Notes: generated by a model from the sequence alone, not told the origin. A DNA stretch of 64,000 bases from an uncultured Alistipes sp. (GCA_948442615.1 CAOJSG010000001.1:1-64000); one strand, 5' to 3'; shown: positions 16,013 to 24,883, counted from the stretch's first letter. Numbers and translations: made by a program.

Positions 16013-18036
16013 AGAAATCCTTTCTCTGCGCCCTTGCCGGCCTGCTCTTTTCGGGCTACGGCTATGGTGCGCCGGGCGACGCGATCACCGCGTGCAGCCA
16101 CACGATCTCGCTGAAGACGCCCGGGAATCCGGCCGTCGACTATCCGCTCACGCCCCGCCCCGGCGACGGCCGCTTTCTGCTGGAGGCGGGCCGCATGCTC
16201 CCCGTCTCCGTCGTCGCCACCGAGACGCCGCACGACGACGGCCGTACGGTCGAGGTGTGCATCACGGCGCTGAAAGAGGTCTGGTTTCAATACAGCCAGA
16301 CCCTCGAAACCGAATTCGTCCACGGCGAATGCCAGTTCCTGATGCCGGGCTTCTGGTACCGCCAGAATCTCCGGTCGCCGGAAGAGGCGCCCTCGTTCCG
16401 CGTGGCCGACGGCTGGACCGTCCGCGAAGACCGTCTCAGCACACCGCTCACGGGTATCTTCGACCCGGCCAGCGGAAAATTCCGCACGGTGCTGCGTGCG
16501 TGCGGGTCCGGCTGCGATGCGCTGACCACCCATCCGAGCGGCGAGGTGATCCTCTCGGGCGATACGTCGATCGGATTCACGGGCTTCGAGAACGTCGGGG
16601 GCCGTGCCGCGCTCCGCTTCGGATTTCCCTATCAGGAGACGCCCTACTGCTACAACAGCAAACTCACGCTGGCCCCGCCGGTCCGCGCCTACCGGCACCT
16701 GCCCGAGGGCGCAACGGTCGTGCTCCGCTGGGAACTCCGCTGCGGCGAGGCTGCGGACTTCTCCGATTTCGTACGCAAGACCTGGGAGTACAGCTACGAC
16801 TGCCTGCGGCCCGCGGCTCCCGAACCGGCCTATTCGGACGAGCGGATGAAGGAGGTGCTGTCCGCCTATTTCACGGCGGCTCACGTAGACGGATATCCGC
16901 TGAAATACATGTCCGGGGAGCAGCTCCGCACGGCCGACTGCGCTTCCAACGGCCATGCCGAGGTGGGCTTCGTGGGGCGGGTGCTGCTCAATGCGTTCAA
17001 CGCCCTCGAATACGGATACGAACAGGGCCGTGCCGACCTCGTCGGCCTGGCCGGGGCGACCTTCGACAGCTACGAGCGCAACGGGTTCACGGCCGGCGGC
17101 TTCATCCGCGAGTTCGTCGACTTCGGAAACGGCACGGAGACCGATGTGTTCAGCATCCGCCGTCAGAGCGAGGGCGTTTCTGCGCTGCTCCACTACCTGC
17201 ACTATGAAAAGAGACACGGCCGCAAGCATCCCGGACTGGAGCGGAAGGTGGCCTGCATTCTGAACGCATTCCTGCAGCTGCAGGCCGAAGACGGCAGCTT
17301 CCCCCGGAAATTCCGCGACGACCGGACGACGGTCGACGCCAGCGGCGGCAGCACCCCCTCGGCCACGCTTCCGCTGGTCATGGCTTACCGCTACTTCGGC
17401 GACAGACGCTACCTCGCCTCCGCCGAAAAGACGGCCCGCTACCTCGAATCGGAGATCATCGGCAAGGCCGATTATTTCTCGTCGACACTCGACGCCAACT
17501 GCGAAGACAAGGAGGCTTCGCTCTATGCGGCGACGGCCATGTACTACCTGGCGCTGGCCGGCGACCGCGAATCCCGCAGCCACTATGCCGCCATGGCTCG
17601 CCGAGCCGCCTATTTCGCGCTTTCGTGGTATTACCTCTGGGACGTGCCCTTCGCCCCGGGACAGATGCTCGGGGACCTGGGGCTGAAAACGCGCGGCTGG
17701 GGCAACGTCTCGGTCGAGAACAACCACATCGACGTCTTCGTATTCGAGTTCTGTTCGGTCCTCGATTGGCTGGGACGGGAGTTCGGCGAGAAACGTTTCA
17801 CCGATTTCGCCGAGGTGATCGGAAGCTCGATGCGTCAGCTCCTTCCGGTGGAAGAGCGGCTGTGCGGCGTCGCGAAGCCGGGTTACTATCCCGAGGTCGT
17901 GCAGCACACCAACTGGGATTACGGCAAGAATGGCAAGGGATTCTACAACGATATCTTCGCTCCGGGCTGGACCGTGGCGTCGTTGTGGGAGATGCTCACC
18001 CCGGGCCGTGCGGAGCGGTTCCTGAACGGGAAATAG
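16009..18036 (+). CDS. Secreted (alpha/alpha)-toroid glycosidase-like protein
   Basis: 675 codons with signal peptide MKKSFLCALAGLLFSGYGYG. The ATG overlaps the AraC stop (ATGA), so the two are translationally coupled. Residues ~20-260 are beta-rich; residues ~280-670 are helical with repeated FNALEYGYEQGRADLV, YFGDRRYLASAEKTARYLES and ATAMYYLALAGD segments, as in six-hairpin glycosidases and glycan lyases. I do not recognise the exact family. Likely catalytic acids cannot be assigned. Coupling to an AraC cupin regulator suggests a small sugar-responsive unit, related in theme to the isomerase remnant upstream. Confidence 0.65.
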   Translation: MKKSFLCALAGLLFSGYGYGAPGDAITACSHTISLKTPGNPAVDYPLTPRPGDGRFLLEAGRMLPVSVVATETPHDDGRTVEVCITALKEVWFQYSQTLETEFVHGECQFLMPGFWYRQNLRSPEEAPSFRVADGWTVREDRLSTPLTGIFDPASGKFRTVLRACGSGCDALTTHPSGEVILSGDTSIGFTGFENVGGRAALRFGFPYQETPYCYNSKLTLAPPVRAYRHLPEGATVVLRWELRCGEAADFSDFVRKTWEYSYDCLRPAAPEPAYSDERMKEVLSAYFTAAHVDGYPLKYMSGEQLRTADCASNGHAEVGFVGRVLLNAFNALEYGYEQGRADLVGLAGATFDSYERNGFTAGGFIREFVDFGNGTETDVFSIRRQSEGVSALLHYLHYEKRHGRKHPGLERKVACILNAFLQLQAEDGSFPRKFRDDRTTVDASGGSTPSATLPLVMAYRYFGDRRYLASAEKTARYLESEIIGKADYFSSTLDANCEDKEASLYAATAMYYLALAGDRESRSHYAAMARRAAYFALSWYYLWDVPFAPGQMLGDLGLKTRGWGNVSVENNHIDVFVFEFCSVLDWLGREFGEKRFTDFAEVIGSSMRQLLPVEERLCGVAKPGYYPEVVQHTNWDYGKNGKGFYNDIFAPGWTVASLWEMLTPGRAERFLNGK

Positions 18037-18055
18037 CGCCGGTCCCGGTCGCAAC

Positions 18056-18099
18056 AATCGGAGAGGCCGCCCCGGGTTTTCGGGGCGGCCTCTCCGATT
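18056..18099 (+). terminator. 19-bp perfect hairpin after the hydrolase gene
   Basis: AATCGGAGAGGCCGCCCCG pairs completely with its complement across the loop GGTTTT. It is very stable but lacks a T-run on the + strand. It starts 19 bp after the stop, so it probably ends the AraC-hydrolase transcript. Confidence 0.75.
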
Positions 18100-18353
18100 G
18101 TGCCGGTCGGATTGCAGCATAGACATCCGAACCGGTGAAGCGAGCCGGTTTTTTACGAACGGGAACGACGGAGAAGGCGCCGCGTCCGCACGGGGGCGGC
18201 GTATGCGGCGCAGGAGGATTGCATCGCCGGATAGTGCGAAACAAAGCGGGCGGCCGAATCGCGGCCGATTTCCTGCCCCTTCGAGAACAGGTCGCGAATC
18301 GGACCTGAAAATCGGCTTTCCGTTGCTTTGATCGGTACTCCCTGAAAACGAAA

Positions 18354-18386
18354 AAAACCTTATGTATCATCGATACATAAGGTTTT
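18354..18386 (-). terminator. Original tRNA-His terminator, now stranded at the left end
   Basis: A perfect 15-bp stem built on AACCTTATGTATC with a 3-base loop. Read on the minus strand it is followed by a T-run. It lies just beyond the left copy of the tRNA 3' end and closely resembles the hairpin at 47799-47834. It was presumably the native tRNA-His terminator before insertion. The ~250 bp between 18100 and here holds nothing recognisable. Confidence 0.75.
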
Positions 18387-18420
18387 TCGCTTCGTGCCGC
18401 TCTCCCTTTCGGAGAGCCCG

Positions 18421-18443
18421 GGGTGGAAGAAGGGGCTCGAACC
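18421..18443. repeat. attL: 23-bp copy of the tRNA-His 3' end
   Basis: The sequence starting GGGTGGAAGAAGGGGCTCG is identical to the tRNA-His acceptor/T-arm end at 47868-47890. After the shared 23 bases the two sites diverge at once (TATGATT here versus CTCGACC in the tRNA). On the minus strand it is only the last third of a tRNA, so it is not a functional gene. Confidence 0.92.
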
Positions 18444-18551
18444 TATGATTATTTACCTCTATATATCAATGTGTTGTAGCTGATTCTTCGTTGTCGGGTC
18501 ACTGGTTTGTTGGGGTAATTTTACGTCCCAATACTTTCCCTTGCTACAAAG

Positions 18552-18582
18552 CAAAGATACGTTATATGTTTCTCATCTCAAA
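18552..18582 (-). promoter_or_regulatory. Outward promoter at the left end of the element
   Basis: On the minus strand, TTTG (18582-18579), 19 bp, then TATCTTTG (18559-18552). It points out of the element across attL. In an excised circle it would point across attP toward the integrase gene at 47613, although the hairpin at 47799-47834 stands between them. No gene lies downstream in the integrated form. Confidence 0.6.
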
Positions 18583-18781
18583 ATATGATCCAATAAATCT
18601 GATCTCCAACTCGCGGGAGCGTTGATTGTAAATCGACCATTGGGGATAGTCGCAGTCGACGACCAGCACGTCCCGCTGCAAGGTATAGTGGAGATGGCTG
18701 GCAAGCAGAACGGTGAAGGTTGATTTTCCGACGCCGCCTTTTTGATTGCATACGGTAATGCTTACAGGTGTGTTTCCCCAT
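18562..18781 (-). pseudogene. Truncated and frameshifted parA
   Basis: One reading frame on the minus strand gives VSITVCNQKGGVGKSTF (deviant Walker A), then LLASHLHYTLQRDVLVVDCDYPQWS (Walker A' region), as in the ParA/TraA-like ATPases of Bacteroides elements. It breaks off after ~65 residues and stops at 18562. The only ATG (18781) is out of frame by one base in a GGGG run. The intact family is ~250 residues, so three quarters are missing. The track's 67-aa ORF here is the wrong frame. It marks decay of the element's left end. Confidence 0.85.
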
Positions 18782-19310
18782 AATTTATTTCTTCAGGAAG
18801 GCGCGATTTAACAAGTTTGTTCAAGAGTGCGTTCACGCACGAACTCCCGAGTTCGTGAATTCAGGAATAAGGTCCGGCACGAACAAAGGGAAGCATTTCA
18901 TCGCGGAGGAACAGAGGACGGAAACTGTTCCCGAAATCCTGAAAAACAGGATCAATGAACAAATACAATAGCAGTTTCATGGATGGATTGTTGGACGTTT
19001 GCCCGCAAGGTAGTGCGGTTTTCAGGGATTGGTTCCCGGTGTCCTCCGGAGGCCTTGCATGGCCGACAAGAGCGCTTTTTAATCCCTGAAGATCCTCGTA
19101 ATATTGCGGTGGAGAATCTGCACGTGTTTTTTTGTTTCGGGGATGCTCTTTTAAGAGCGTAGATGCTCTTTTTGGATGCCAAAACTGTACCCGTCGCCTG
19201 ACGGGAGCGAGGTGTACCTTTGTCCGACAACCGGCGGTTTGTCCGACAAAGGTCCTCGCTCTGCGAGGCGGGTGAGGTTCTCCCAAGTCGAACCCCAAAT
19301 CTTCCATCGA
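18782..19310 (+). other. Non-coding left-end control region with palindromes
   Basis: Between the parA remnant and mobA. It contains an 8-bp inverted repeat CACGAACT / AGTTCGTG at 18838-18857, the palindrome GCTCTTTTAAGAGC near 19145 with a direct repeat of ATGCTCTTTT, and the larger oriT-like structure at 19206-19260. The 67-aa ORF at 18768-18971 has no motif I recognise. Centromere-like or relaxosome sites would be expected in such a place. Confidence 0.5.
19206..19260 (+). other. Candidate oriT: nested inverted and direct repeats upstream of mobA
   Basis: The outer arms AGCGAGG / CCTCGCT and inner arms ACCTTTGTC / GACAAAGGT form one long hairpin. Inside it TTGTCCGACAA occurs twice as a direct repeat. 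The structure ends 50 bp before mobA, where oriT sites of Bacteroides mobilizable elements usually lie. I cannot identify a nick site by homology. Confidence 0.6.
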
Positions 19311-19721
19311 ATGACCCGTCAGAGAAAATGCAACACTCAAATCCCGGCCCCGAGTTATAAATACTCGTTCCGGCTCAACGATGAGCAGGAGATCCGCTTC
19401 CGGCAGATGCTCGCTGCCGCCGGATTGGAGCACAACCGCAGCCGGTTTATCGTCAAACGACTCTTTGCCGAGCGCTTCGAAGTCATCCGCCGCGACCCTT
19501 CAAAGGTGGAGTTTCTGACACGACTCAACGACCTTTATTTCCAGTTTCAGCGCGTCGGGAACAACTACAATCAGGTGGTTCGGGCCATCAACAGCCACTT
19601 CTCCAACGTCTCGATTCCGCGCCAAATCGCTGCGCTGGAACAGCATACACGCGAGTTGAAAGCATTGAGTGTCGAGATTCTGAATCTTACCAAACAGGCC
19701 GAAGGATGGTTGCGAATATAA
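19311..19721 (+). CDS. mobA: MobA-like mobilization (relaxosome accessory) protein
   Basis: 136 codons from ATG 19311 (MTRQRKCNTQIP); the upstream extension in the track crosses the oriT-like repeats. SYKYSFRLNDEQEIRFRQMLAAAG and NRSRFIVKRLF fit the ribbon-helix-helix start of Bacteroides MobA/MobC-type proteins. FQFQRVGNNYNQVVRAI is the conserved NNxNQ-type helix. Such proteins bind oriT and recruit the relaxase. It overlaps mobB by 16 bp. Confidence 0.85.
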   Translation: MTRQRKCNTQIPAPSYKYSFRLNDEQEIRFRQMLAAAGLEHNRSRFIVKRLFAERFEVIRRDPSKVEFLTRLNDLYFQFQRVGNNYNQVVRAINSHFSNVSIPRQIAALEQHTRELKALSVEILNLTKQAEGWLRI

Positions 19722-20926
19722 GGACGGGAGCAACCGTCGGCGGAGCTGTCCGCTACAACGAGGAGAAGGTCAACCGGGGAAAGGCCGAGGTGCTCTTCTG
19801 GAATCGGATGCTTGATCCGTTCGATGCCACGGGACGCATGAGCCACGAACGGTGCATGGCCAGCTTCGAACCCTTCCTGCAGGCCAACCGGCGAACGACC
19901 AACACGGTTTTCCACGTCTCACTGAACCCCTCGCCCGAAGACCGCCTAACCGATGAGCAACTGGGCGAGATCGCCCGCGAGTATATGGAGCGGATGGGAT
20001 ATGGCGAACAACCATACATCGTATTCAAGCACCGGGATATTGCGCGCGAGCACCTGCATATCGTGTCGCTTCGTATCGACAGAGAGGGTCGGAAATTGCC
20101 CCATGACTTCGAGGCCCGACGTTCCGTAGAGATTACGCGGGACCTCGAGCAAAAATACGGGCTACACCCGAGCATCAAAGGCCAGGAGCTGCAGGATCGG
20201 GAGGAATTGCGCAAGGTAGATTATCAGAAGGGCGATGTCAAGCAACAGGTCTCCTCCACCGTAAGGTCGTGCCTGCGGCATTACCGCTGCGCCTCCTTCG
20301 GAGAGTGGCGGACGCTGCTCGAAGCCTTTAATGTCTCGGCCGAGGAACGGACCGGAACCATCGACGGACGCGATTATGCCGGGATGATTTACGGGGCGCT
20401 GACCGATGACGGCTATGGTATCGGAACGCCGTTCAAGTCGAGCCGCATCGGGAAGGATGTCGGATATGAGGCCCTGCAACGCTATTACGAGCGTTCGAAA
20501 ATGGCCTTGAAGGAGCCCGGAGCTCTTGACGGATTGCGGGGAAAGGTTGCGGATGAAATGGAGAGGTGTACAAACCGGGCGGAGTTTTACGAGCGGTTGC
20601 ACGACAAGGGCGTTGATGCGGTATTCCGCCTCAATGCTGCGGGACGAATCTACGGCGTAACCTTTATCGACCATAAGCAGGAAATCGTAGCCAACGGCTC
20701 CCTGCTGGGGAGGAATTTCTCGGCCAACGCCTTCGAACGGCAGTTTTATCCCGAAGCGGAGAACAGAAGAGTCTATCGGCATACTTCAGAAAAAACATCG
20801 TCAAAAGAGTTACACAGGTCGGATCAGTTGATCCATCCGCTTGACGCGATTCTGGAATTGGCGGACGTGCAGGTTTATGAGGATCAGATACAAATTCGAC
20901 GAAAGAGACGTAGTCGACGGAAATAA
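19706..20926 (+). CDS. mobB: MobB-like relaxase (MobP family)
   Basis: 406 codons. It nicks oriT and leads the transferred strand. The N-terminus MVANIRTGATVGGAVRYNEEKV carries the likely catalytic Tyr. VFHVSLNPSPEDRLTDEQ and YIVFKHRDIAREHLHIVSLRID carry the HxxxxHxH metal motif. The C-terminal ~200 residues are variable. No coupling protein gene follows, which is unusual, since mobC/traG often comes next in related elements. The start overlaps mobA and implies coupled translation. Confidence 0.9.
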   Translation: MVANIRTGATVGGAVRYNEEKVNRGKAEVLFWNRMLDPFDATGRMSHERCMASFEPFLQANRRTTNTVFHVSLNPSPEDRLTDEQLGEIAREYMERMGYGEQPYIVFKHRDIAREHLHIVSLRIDREGRKLPHDFEARRSVEITRDLEQKYGLHPSIKGQELQDREELRKVDYQKGDVKQQVSSTVRSCLRHYRCASFGEWRTLLEAFNVSAEERTGTIDGRDYAGMIYGALTDDGYGIGTPFKSSRIGKDVGYEALQRYYERSKMALKEPGALDGLRGKVADEMERCTNRAEFYERLHDKGVDAVFRLNAAGRIYGVTFIDHKQEIVANGSLLGRNFSANAFERQFYPEAENRRVYRHTSEKTSSKELHRSDQLIHPLDAILELADVQVYEDQIQIRRKRRSRRK

Positions 20927-21598
20927 CCTAAAAGCTGAATCTTGTTTGAATGTTATAGAATGACGTTATGTTAGGAGGGTAATTGCATTAAGTTGGAAAT
21001 CAAAATATTGTCGTCTGAGATGAGTGCTTTCTAGAAAATATGCATTTTCTCGGAAATGTTTAAAATTAGATTATTATATTTTGTTGTAGATTACAATAGT
21101 TAGTCGGCTGACTTCTTGTTTAAATTATAATATATCAAAGAATGTCTACCTACCAATTCTTATTTTAGATTCATAGATTTCAGTCATTAGGAAAAAATAT
21201 TTCGGGGAATTTTTATATGGGGCCTTGCTATATATTGGGAAAAAACATATCTTTGTTCTCGGGTAAAAGAAAGTACGGATTAAATTCAATAAAAATCCGT
21301 AAGGTTACATTAGGTATGTACATAAGCATTCGAAGGTTCTCTTCTTTGTTTGTGTAGATGTCTTATTTTATAATCCCCATATCTTTTTGGCATAACACAG
21401 TCGATGTGAAGACACGTTCGACTTCTATTTTTTTATATCATCGGAATTCCCGAGGAGTATAACACTTGTTTAAGAACTGAGCCGTACTTATGTCTTCTAA
21501 TCTTTGTGTTTCGAATCTCTCCTGTGTGATTCGTTATAAGAATTCGCTTGAACAGAATACGAATCTTTACATATCTATATTACTTTATTTTTCGTCAT
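20927..21598 (+). other. AT-rich leader region upstream of the PUL
   Basis: About 670 bp with no credible gene. A good promoter sits at 21224-21255. Downstream of it lie an inverted repeat TACGGATT / AATCCGTA (21274-21301) and the palindrome TATGTACATA (21315-21324). The distance from the promoter to the first gene (~340 nt) would make a long 5' leader. The A+T content is the highest of the window. Confidence 0.5.
21224..21255 (+). promoter_or_regulatory. Promoter upstream of the GH2-GH5 unit
   Basis: CTTG at 21224-21227 and TATCTTTG at 21248-21255, 20 bp apart. The -7 element is perfect and the -33 is one base from TTTG. Inverted repeats at 21274-21324 lie just downstream, where an operator would act. 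Confidence 0.65.
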
Positions 21599-23836
21599 AT
21601 GATTGCATCAGACAGAATCTTGGCATCCCTTCAATGGGAGCTGGGATACTCCAAACAACCGAATATCTCTCCTTCTGAATTTTACCCGGCACAAGTACCA
21701 GGTGCGGTCCAACTGGATATTGCCCGTGAAAAACAGTATCCTGATTATGCTCATGGAAATAATTTTGAAATGTTCGGCTGGATGGAGGATCTGTATTATA
21801 CATACCGTGCTTCATTCCTGAGTCCGGTGCTGACTCCCGGACAGTCGCTGTGGTTTGTATCGAAAGGTATCGACTATGAATTTGAAATTATATTGAATGG
21901 GGAGCTTCTCCATCGGCAAGAGGGAATGTTTACCCCAGTAGAAGTGGACCTCACTTCTTCGCTGGCTCATGAGAATATATTGGAAGTTCGGATTGCCCCT
22001 GTTCCTAAGAGAGTCCCATATCCGATTGACAGAAGTCAGGCCTCTCATGTTGTGAAACCGGCAGTCAGTTATGGCTGGGATTGGCATCCTCGGTTAATTC
22101 CCCTCGGTATCTGGGACGAAACAGGAATAGAGATTCGCAATTCGACCTTTATTGATACGTTGGATCTCCGCTATGAGTTGTCGGAACACTTCAAATGGGC
22201 GGATATTGTCTTGCAGGTACAACTTGTTGCAAATAATCCTGTTAAGTATGTTTGGTGGCTGAAAGATCCATCCGGGAATCAGGTGTTTGAAAAACGTGGC
22301 GACTGTCGATCTTGTACCATTGTTGAATGCAGCATCGATAATCCTCGACTGTGGTGGACTCACGACCACGGGATGCCGGAGCTTTATGAATCGGTATTCG
22401 AGATCCTCGATGAAAAAGGATACGTATTGGATCGTCGGACAACCCGGGTTGGTTTTCGCAGAATTCGGCTGGTTCCTAATGACGGAGCTTGGAATGAACC
22501 GAAGGATTTTCCCAAAGGGCCCAGTGTTTCGCCCATTCAGTTAGAGTTGAATGGACGTCCAATTTTTGCAAAAGGAACAAACTGGGTCAATCCGGAGATT
22601 TTCCCCGGGACGATCACAGAACAACGCTACCAAGAGTTGCTTGAAATAGCTCGGATGGCGAATTTCAACCTGCTTCGGATTTGGGGAGGTGGTATTGTCA
22701 ACAAGGAGTCGTTTTATGACCTTTGTGATCGGATGGGGTTGCTTGTTTGGCAGGAATTTCCGCTTGCTTGCAATAACTATCCGGATGATGCGCATTATCT
22801 TTCCATCCTAGAACAAGAGGCTGTGTCGATCATCAAGCGTTTGCGCAACCATGCATGTTTGGCAATCTGGTGCGGGGGTAATGAACTGTTTAACAGTTGG
22901 TCCGGGATGACGGATCAATCTTTGGCCTTACGGTTGTTGAATGCACTCTGTTATCGATATGACCGCCAAACGCCGTTTTTGCCTACCTCTCCAGTTTATG
23001 GAATGGGACATGGCAATTACGTTTTCAAATGGGAAGGAAAAGAAGTGTTGGAAACGATGATCGAAAGCCGGAATACAGCGTATACCGAATTCGGTATTCC
23101 CGGACTTCCCTCTCGAAGTGTTTTGGAACGGGCTCTGCCTGTTGAGGAGTTGTTCCCGCCGCGTGACAATTCAGCTTGGCAGAGCCACCATGCCTATCAT
23201 GCCTGGGATGTAATGCCCGACACGTGGCTGTGTGCGAGTTTGCTGGAAGAGTATTTCGGCAAAGCCCGTTCTCTTGACGAACTGATCGAGCAGAGTCAAT
23301 TACTGCAGAGTGTTGGATACAAAGCTATATTTGAGGAGGCTCGGCGTCAGAAACCCTATTGCTCAATGGCACTGAACTGGTGTTTCAATGATGTATGGCC
23401 TGCGGCGGGCAACAATTCGCTGGTCGCTTATCCCAAAGAGCCTAAACCGGCTCTTGGTGCTGTGTCGGCATCTTGCCGTCCGGTTTGTGCCAGTGCCAGA
23501 GTACGTAAATTTGTTTGGACAGCAGGTGAAATATTCGAGGCTGAATTGTGGCTTCTCAATGACCGATTTACGGAGGCTCCAGGAGTGTTGATTAAGAGCT
23601 ATTTGATTTGGGGGGCAGATTCGCAGTTCCTTCTGGAATGGCATACTCCGAATCTGGTTTCGAACCGAAACGAAGCCGGTCCGACCCTCCGGTTTATTCT
23701 TCCGTCCGATATGATCGGATGTTTCTCTCTGAGATTGGAGGTTGTCGGGCATCCTGAATATGATTCAGAGTATACTTTGTTATGCCGGGGAAACAAGGCG
23801 ATGGCAAAAAAGGATACAGCAATCATGAATGTATAA
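21599..23836 (+). CDS. GH2 family beta-mannosidase-like enzyme
   Basis: 745 codons from ATG 21599 (MIASDRILASLQWELG); an ATG at 21548 adds a hydrophobic stretch that does not look like a clean signal peptide. Domains in order: GH2 jelly roll (YRASFLSPVLTPG, VSKGIDYEFEIILNG), immunoglobulin-like linker (RTTRVGFRRIRLV), TIM barrel. ACLAIWCGGNELF holds the acid/base Glu and NTAYTEFGIPGLPS the likely nucleophile Glu, as in beta-mannosidases. It would release mannose from non-reducing ends. It is the first PUL gene and is followed 21 bp later by a GH5. Confidence 0.88.
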   Translation: MIASDRILASLQWELGYSKQPNISPSEFYPAQVPGAVQLDIAREKQYPDYAHGNNFEMFGWMEDLYYTYRASFLSPVLTPGQSLWFVSKGIDYEFEIILNGELLHRQEGMFTPVEVDLTSSLAHENILEVRIAPVPKRVPYPIDRSQASHVVKPAVSYGWDWHPRLIPLGIWDETGIEIRNSTFIDTLDLRYELSEHFKWADIVLQVQLVANNPVKYVWWLKDPSGNQVFEKRGDCRSCTIVECSIDNPRLWWTHDHGMPELYESVFEILDEKGYVLDRRTTRVGFRRIRLVPNDGAWNEPKDFPKGPSVSPIQLELNGRPIFAKGTNWVNPEIFPGTITEQRYQELLEIARMANFNLLRIWGGGIVNKESFYDLCDRMGLLVWQEFPLACNNYPDDAHYLSILEQEAVSIIKRLRNHACLAIWCGGNELFNSWSGMTDQSLALRLLNALCYRYDRQTPFLPTSPVYGMGHGNYVFKWEGKEVLETMIESRNTAYTEFGIPGLPSRSVLERALPVEELFPPRDNSAWQSHHAYHAWDVMPDTWLCASLLEEYFGKARSLDELIEQSQLLQSVGYKAIFEEARRQKPYCSMALNWCFNDVWPAAGNNSLVAYPKEPKPALGAVSASCRPVCASARVRKFVWTAGEIFEAELWLLNDRFTEAPGVLIKSYLIWGADSQFLLEWHTPNLVSNRNEAGPTLRFILPSDMIGCFSLRLEVVGHPEYDSEYTLLCRGNKAMAKKDTAIMNV

Positions 23837-23857
23837 CTTAATTTAAACAAACAAAAA

Positions 23858-24868
23858 ATGAAAAAAATGTTTTTGGCCCTTTGTGCCGTATTATTGAACT
23901 TATCCTTGTCGTATGCTCAGTATCCCGCCGATTGGCGCCCTGCCGATGTGCACGGTGCTCTGTCTGTGAAAGGGCGGTTTCTGTGTAACGAACAAGGCGA
24001 TACGATTACGTTGCGAGGAGTCAGCTTCGGATGGCATAATCTTTGGCCGCGATTTTACAATCAAGCAGCATTGAAGTGGTTGAAAAACGATTGGAAAGCT
24101 TCGGTTTTCCGTGCAGCAATGGGAGTGTATAAAGGCGTAGAAGACGGATATCTTGAAAATCCGGACTTCGCTTTGAACTGCATTGAGCCTGTGATTCGGG
24201 CTGCCATCGCCGAGGGAGCATATGTCATTATCGATTGGCATGCCCATGATTTCCATCCGGAGGAGGCCAAAGCCTTTTTCCGGAAAATGGCTCGCGAATA
24301 TGGTGCATATCCGAATGTGCTGTATGAGATCTTCAACGAACCAACACACAAGCATTTCTGGCCTGAAATCAAAGCTTATGCCGAAGATGTGATCGCTGCG
24401 ATCCGAGAGTTTGATCCCGATAACATTGTTATTGTCGGAACTCCGTCTTGGGATCAGCACGTCGATATTGCCGCTGCAGATCCGATTCGAAAGTTCGACA
24501 ATATCATGTATGCTTGTCATTTTTATGCAGCCAGCCACAAGGATGGTAATCGGGCTCGTGTACAAAAAGCGCTTGATATGGGGCTTCCCATTTTCTTTAC
24601 CGAATGTGCAGGAATGGAACATACGGGAAATGGATTCTTGGATATTCCGGAATGGACCCGCTGGGTTGAATTTATGGAGAAGAACCATTTGAGCTGGGTA
24701 AACTGGTCGATTTCGAACAAGAATGAAACTTGCTCGATGATCCTTCCGCGTGGTAGCTATGAGGGTGGCTGGGCCGATGATGTAATCAAACCGGCCGGAA
24801 TCCAGTGTCGGAAATTCTTGAGGCAATACAACGGAAATGATCCGCTTTACCAGAAATCTGGGGAATAG
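23858..24868 (+). CDS. Secreted GH5 glycoside hydrolase (first copy)
   Basis: 336 codons with signal peptide MKKMFLALCAVLLNLSLSYAQ. A (beta/alpha)8 GH5 barrel: LRGVSFGWHNLWPRFYN, acid/base Glu161 in EIFNEPTH, HFYAASH, nucleophile Glu249 in FFTECAG, and WVNWSISNKNE near the end. The pattern resembles GH5_2-type endo-beta-glucanases, but specificity within GH5 cannot be fixed by eye. Lacking a lipobox, it is probably periplasmic or released. A terminator follows 16 bp after the stop. Confidence 0.9.
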   Translation: MKKMFLALCAVLLNLSLSYAQYPADWRPADVHGALSVKGRFLCNEQGDTITLRGVSFGWHNLWPRFYNQAALKWLKNDWKASVFRAAMGVYKGVEDGYLENPDFALNCIEPVIRAAIAEGAYVIIDWHAHDFHPEEAKAFFRKMAREYGAYPNVLYEIFNEPTHKHFWPEIKAYAEDVIAAIREFDPDNIVIVGTPSWDQHVDIAAADPIRKFDNIMYACHFYAASHKDGNRARVQKALDMGLPIFFTECAGMEHTGNGFLDIPEWTRWVEFMEKNHLSWVNWSISNKNETCSMILPRGSYEGGWADDVIKPAGIQCRKFLRQYNGNDPLYQKSGE

Positions 24869-24883
24869 GGATATAAATTGTAT

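Noticed and set aside
15556-18126. 856-residue minus ORF
   Set aside because: Antisense to the AraC and toroid hydrolase genes.
18421-18443. A second tRNA-His gene at the left end
   Set aside because: Only the acceptor and T-arm third is present; the following bases do not form anticodon or D arms.
18578-18781. 67-residue minus ORF (MGKHTCKH...)
   Set aside because: It begins at the parA start codon but is in the wrong frame; the adjacent frame gives the Walker A motif.
18768-18971. 67-residue plus ORF near the left end
   Set aside because: No recognisable motif and it spans palindromes of the control region; not supported as a gene.
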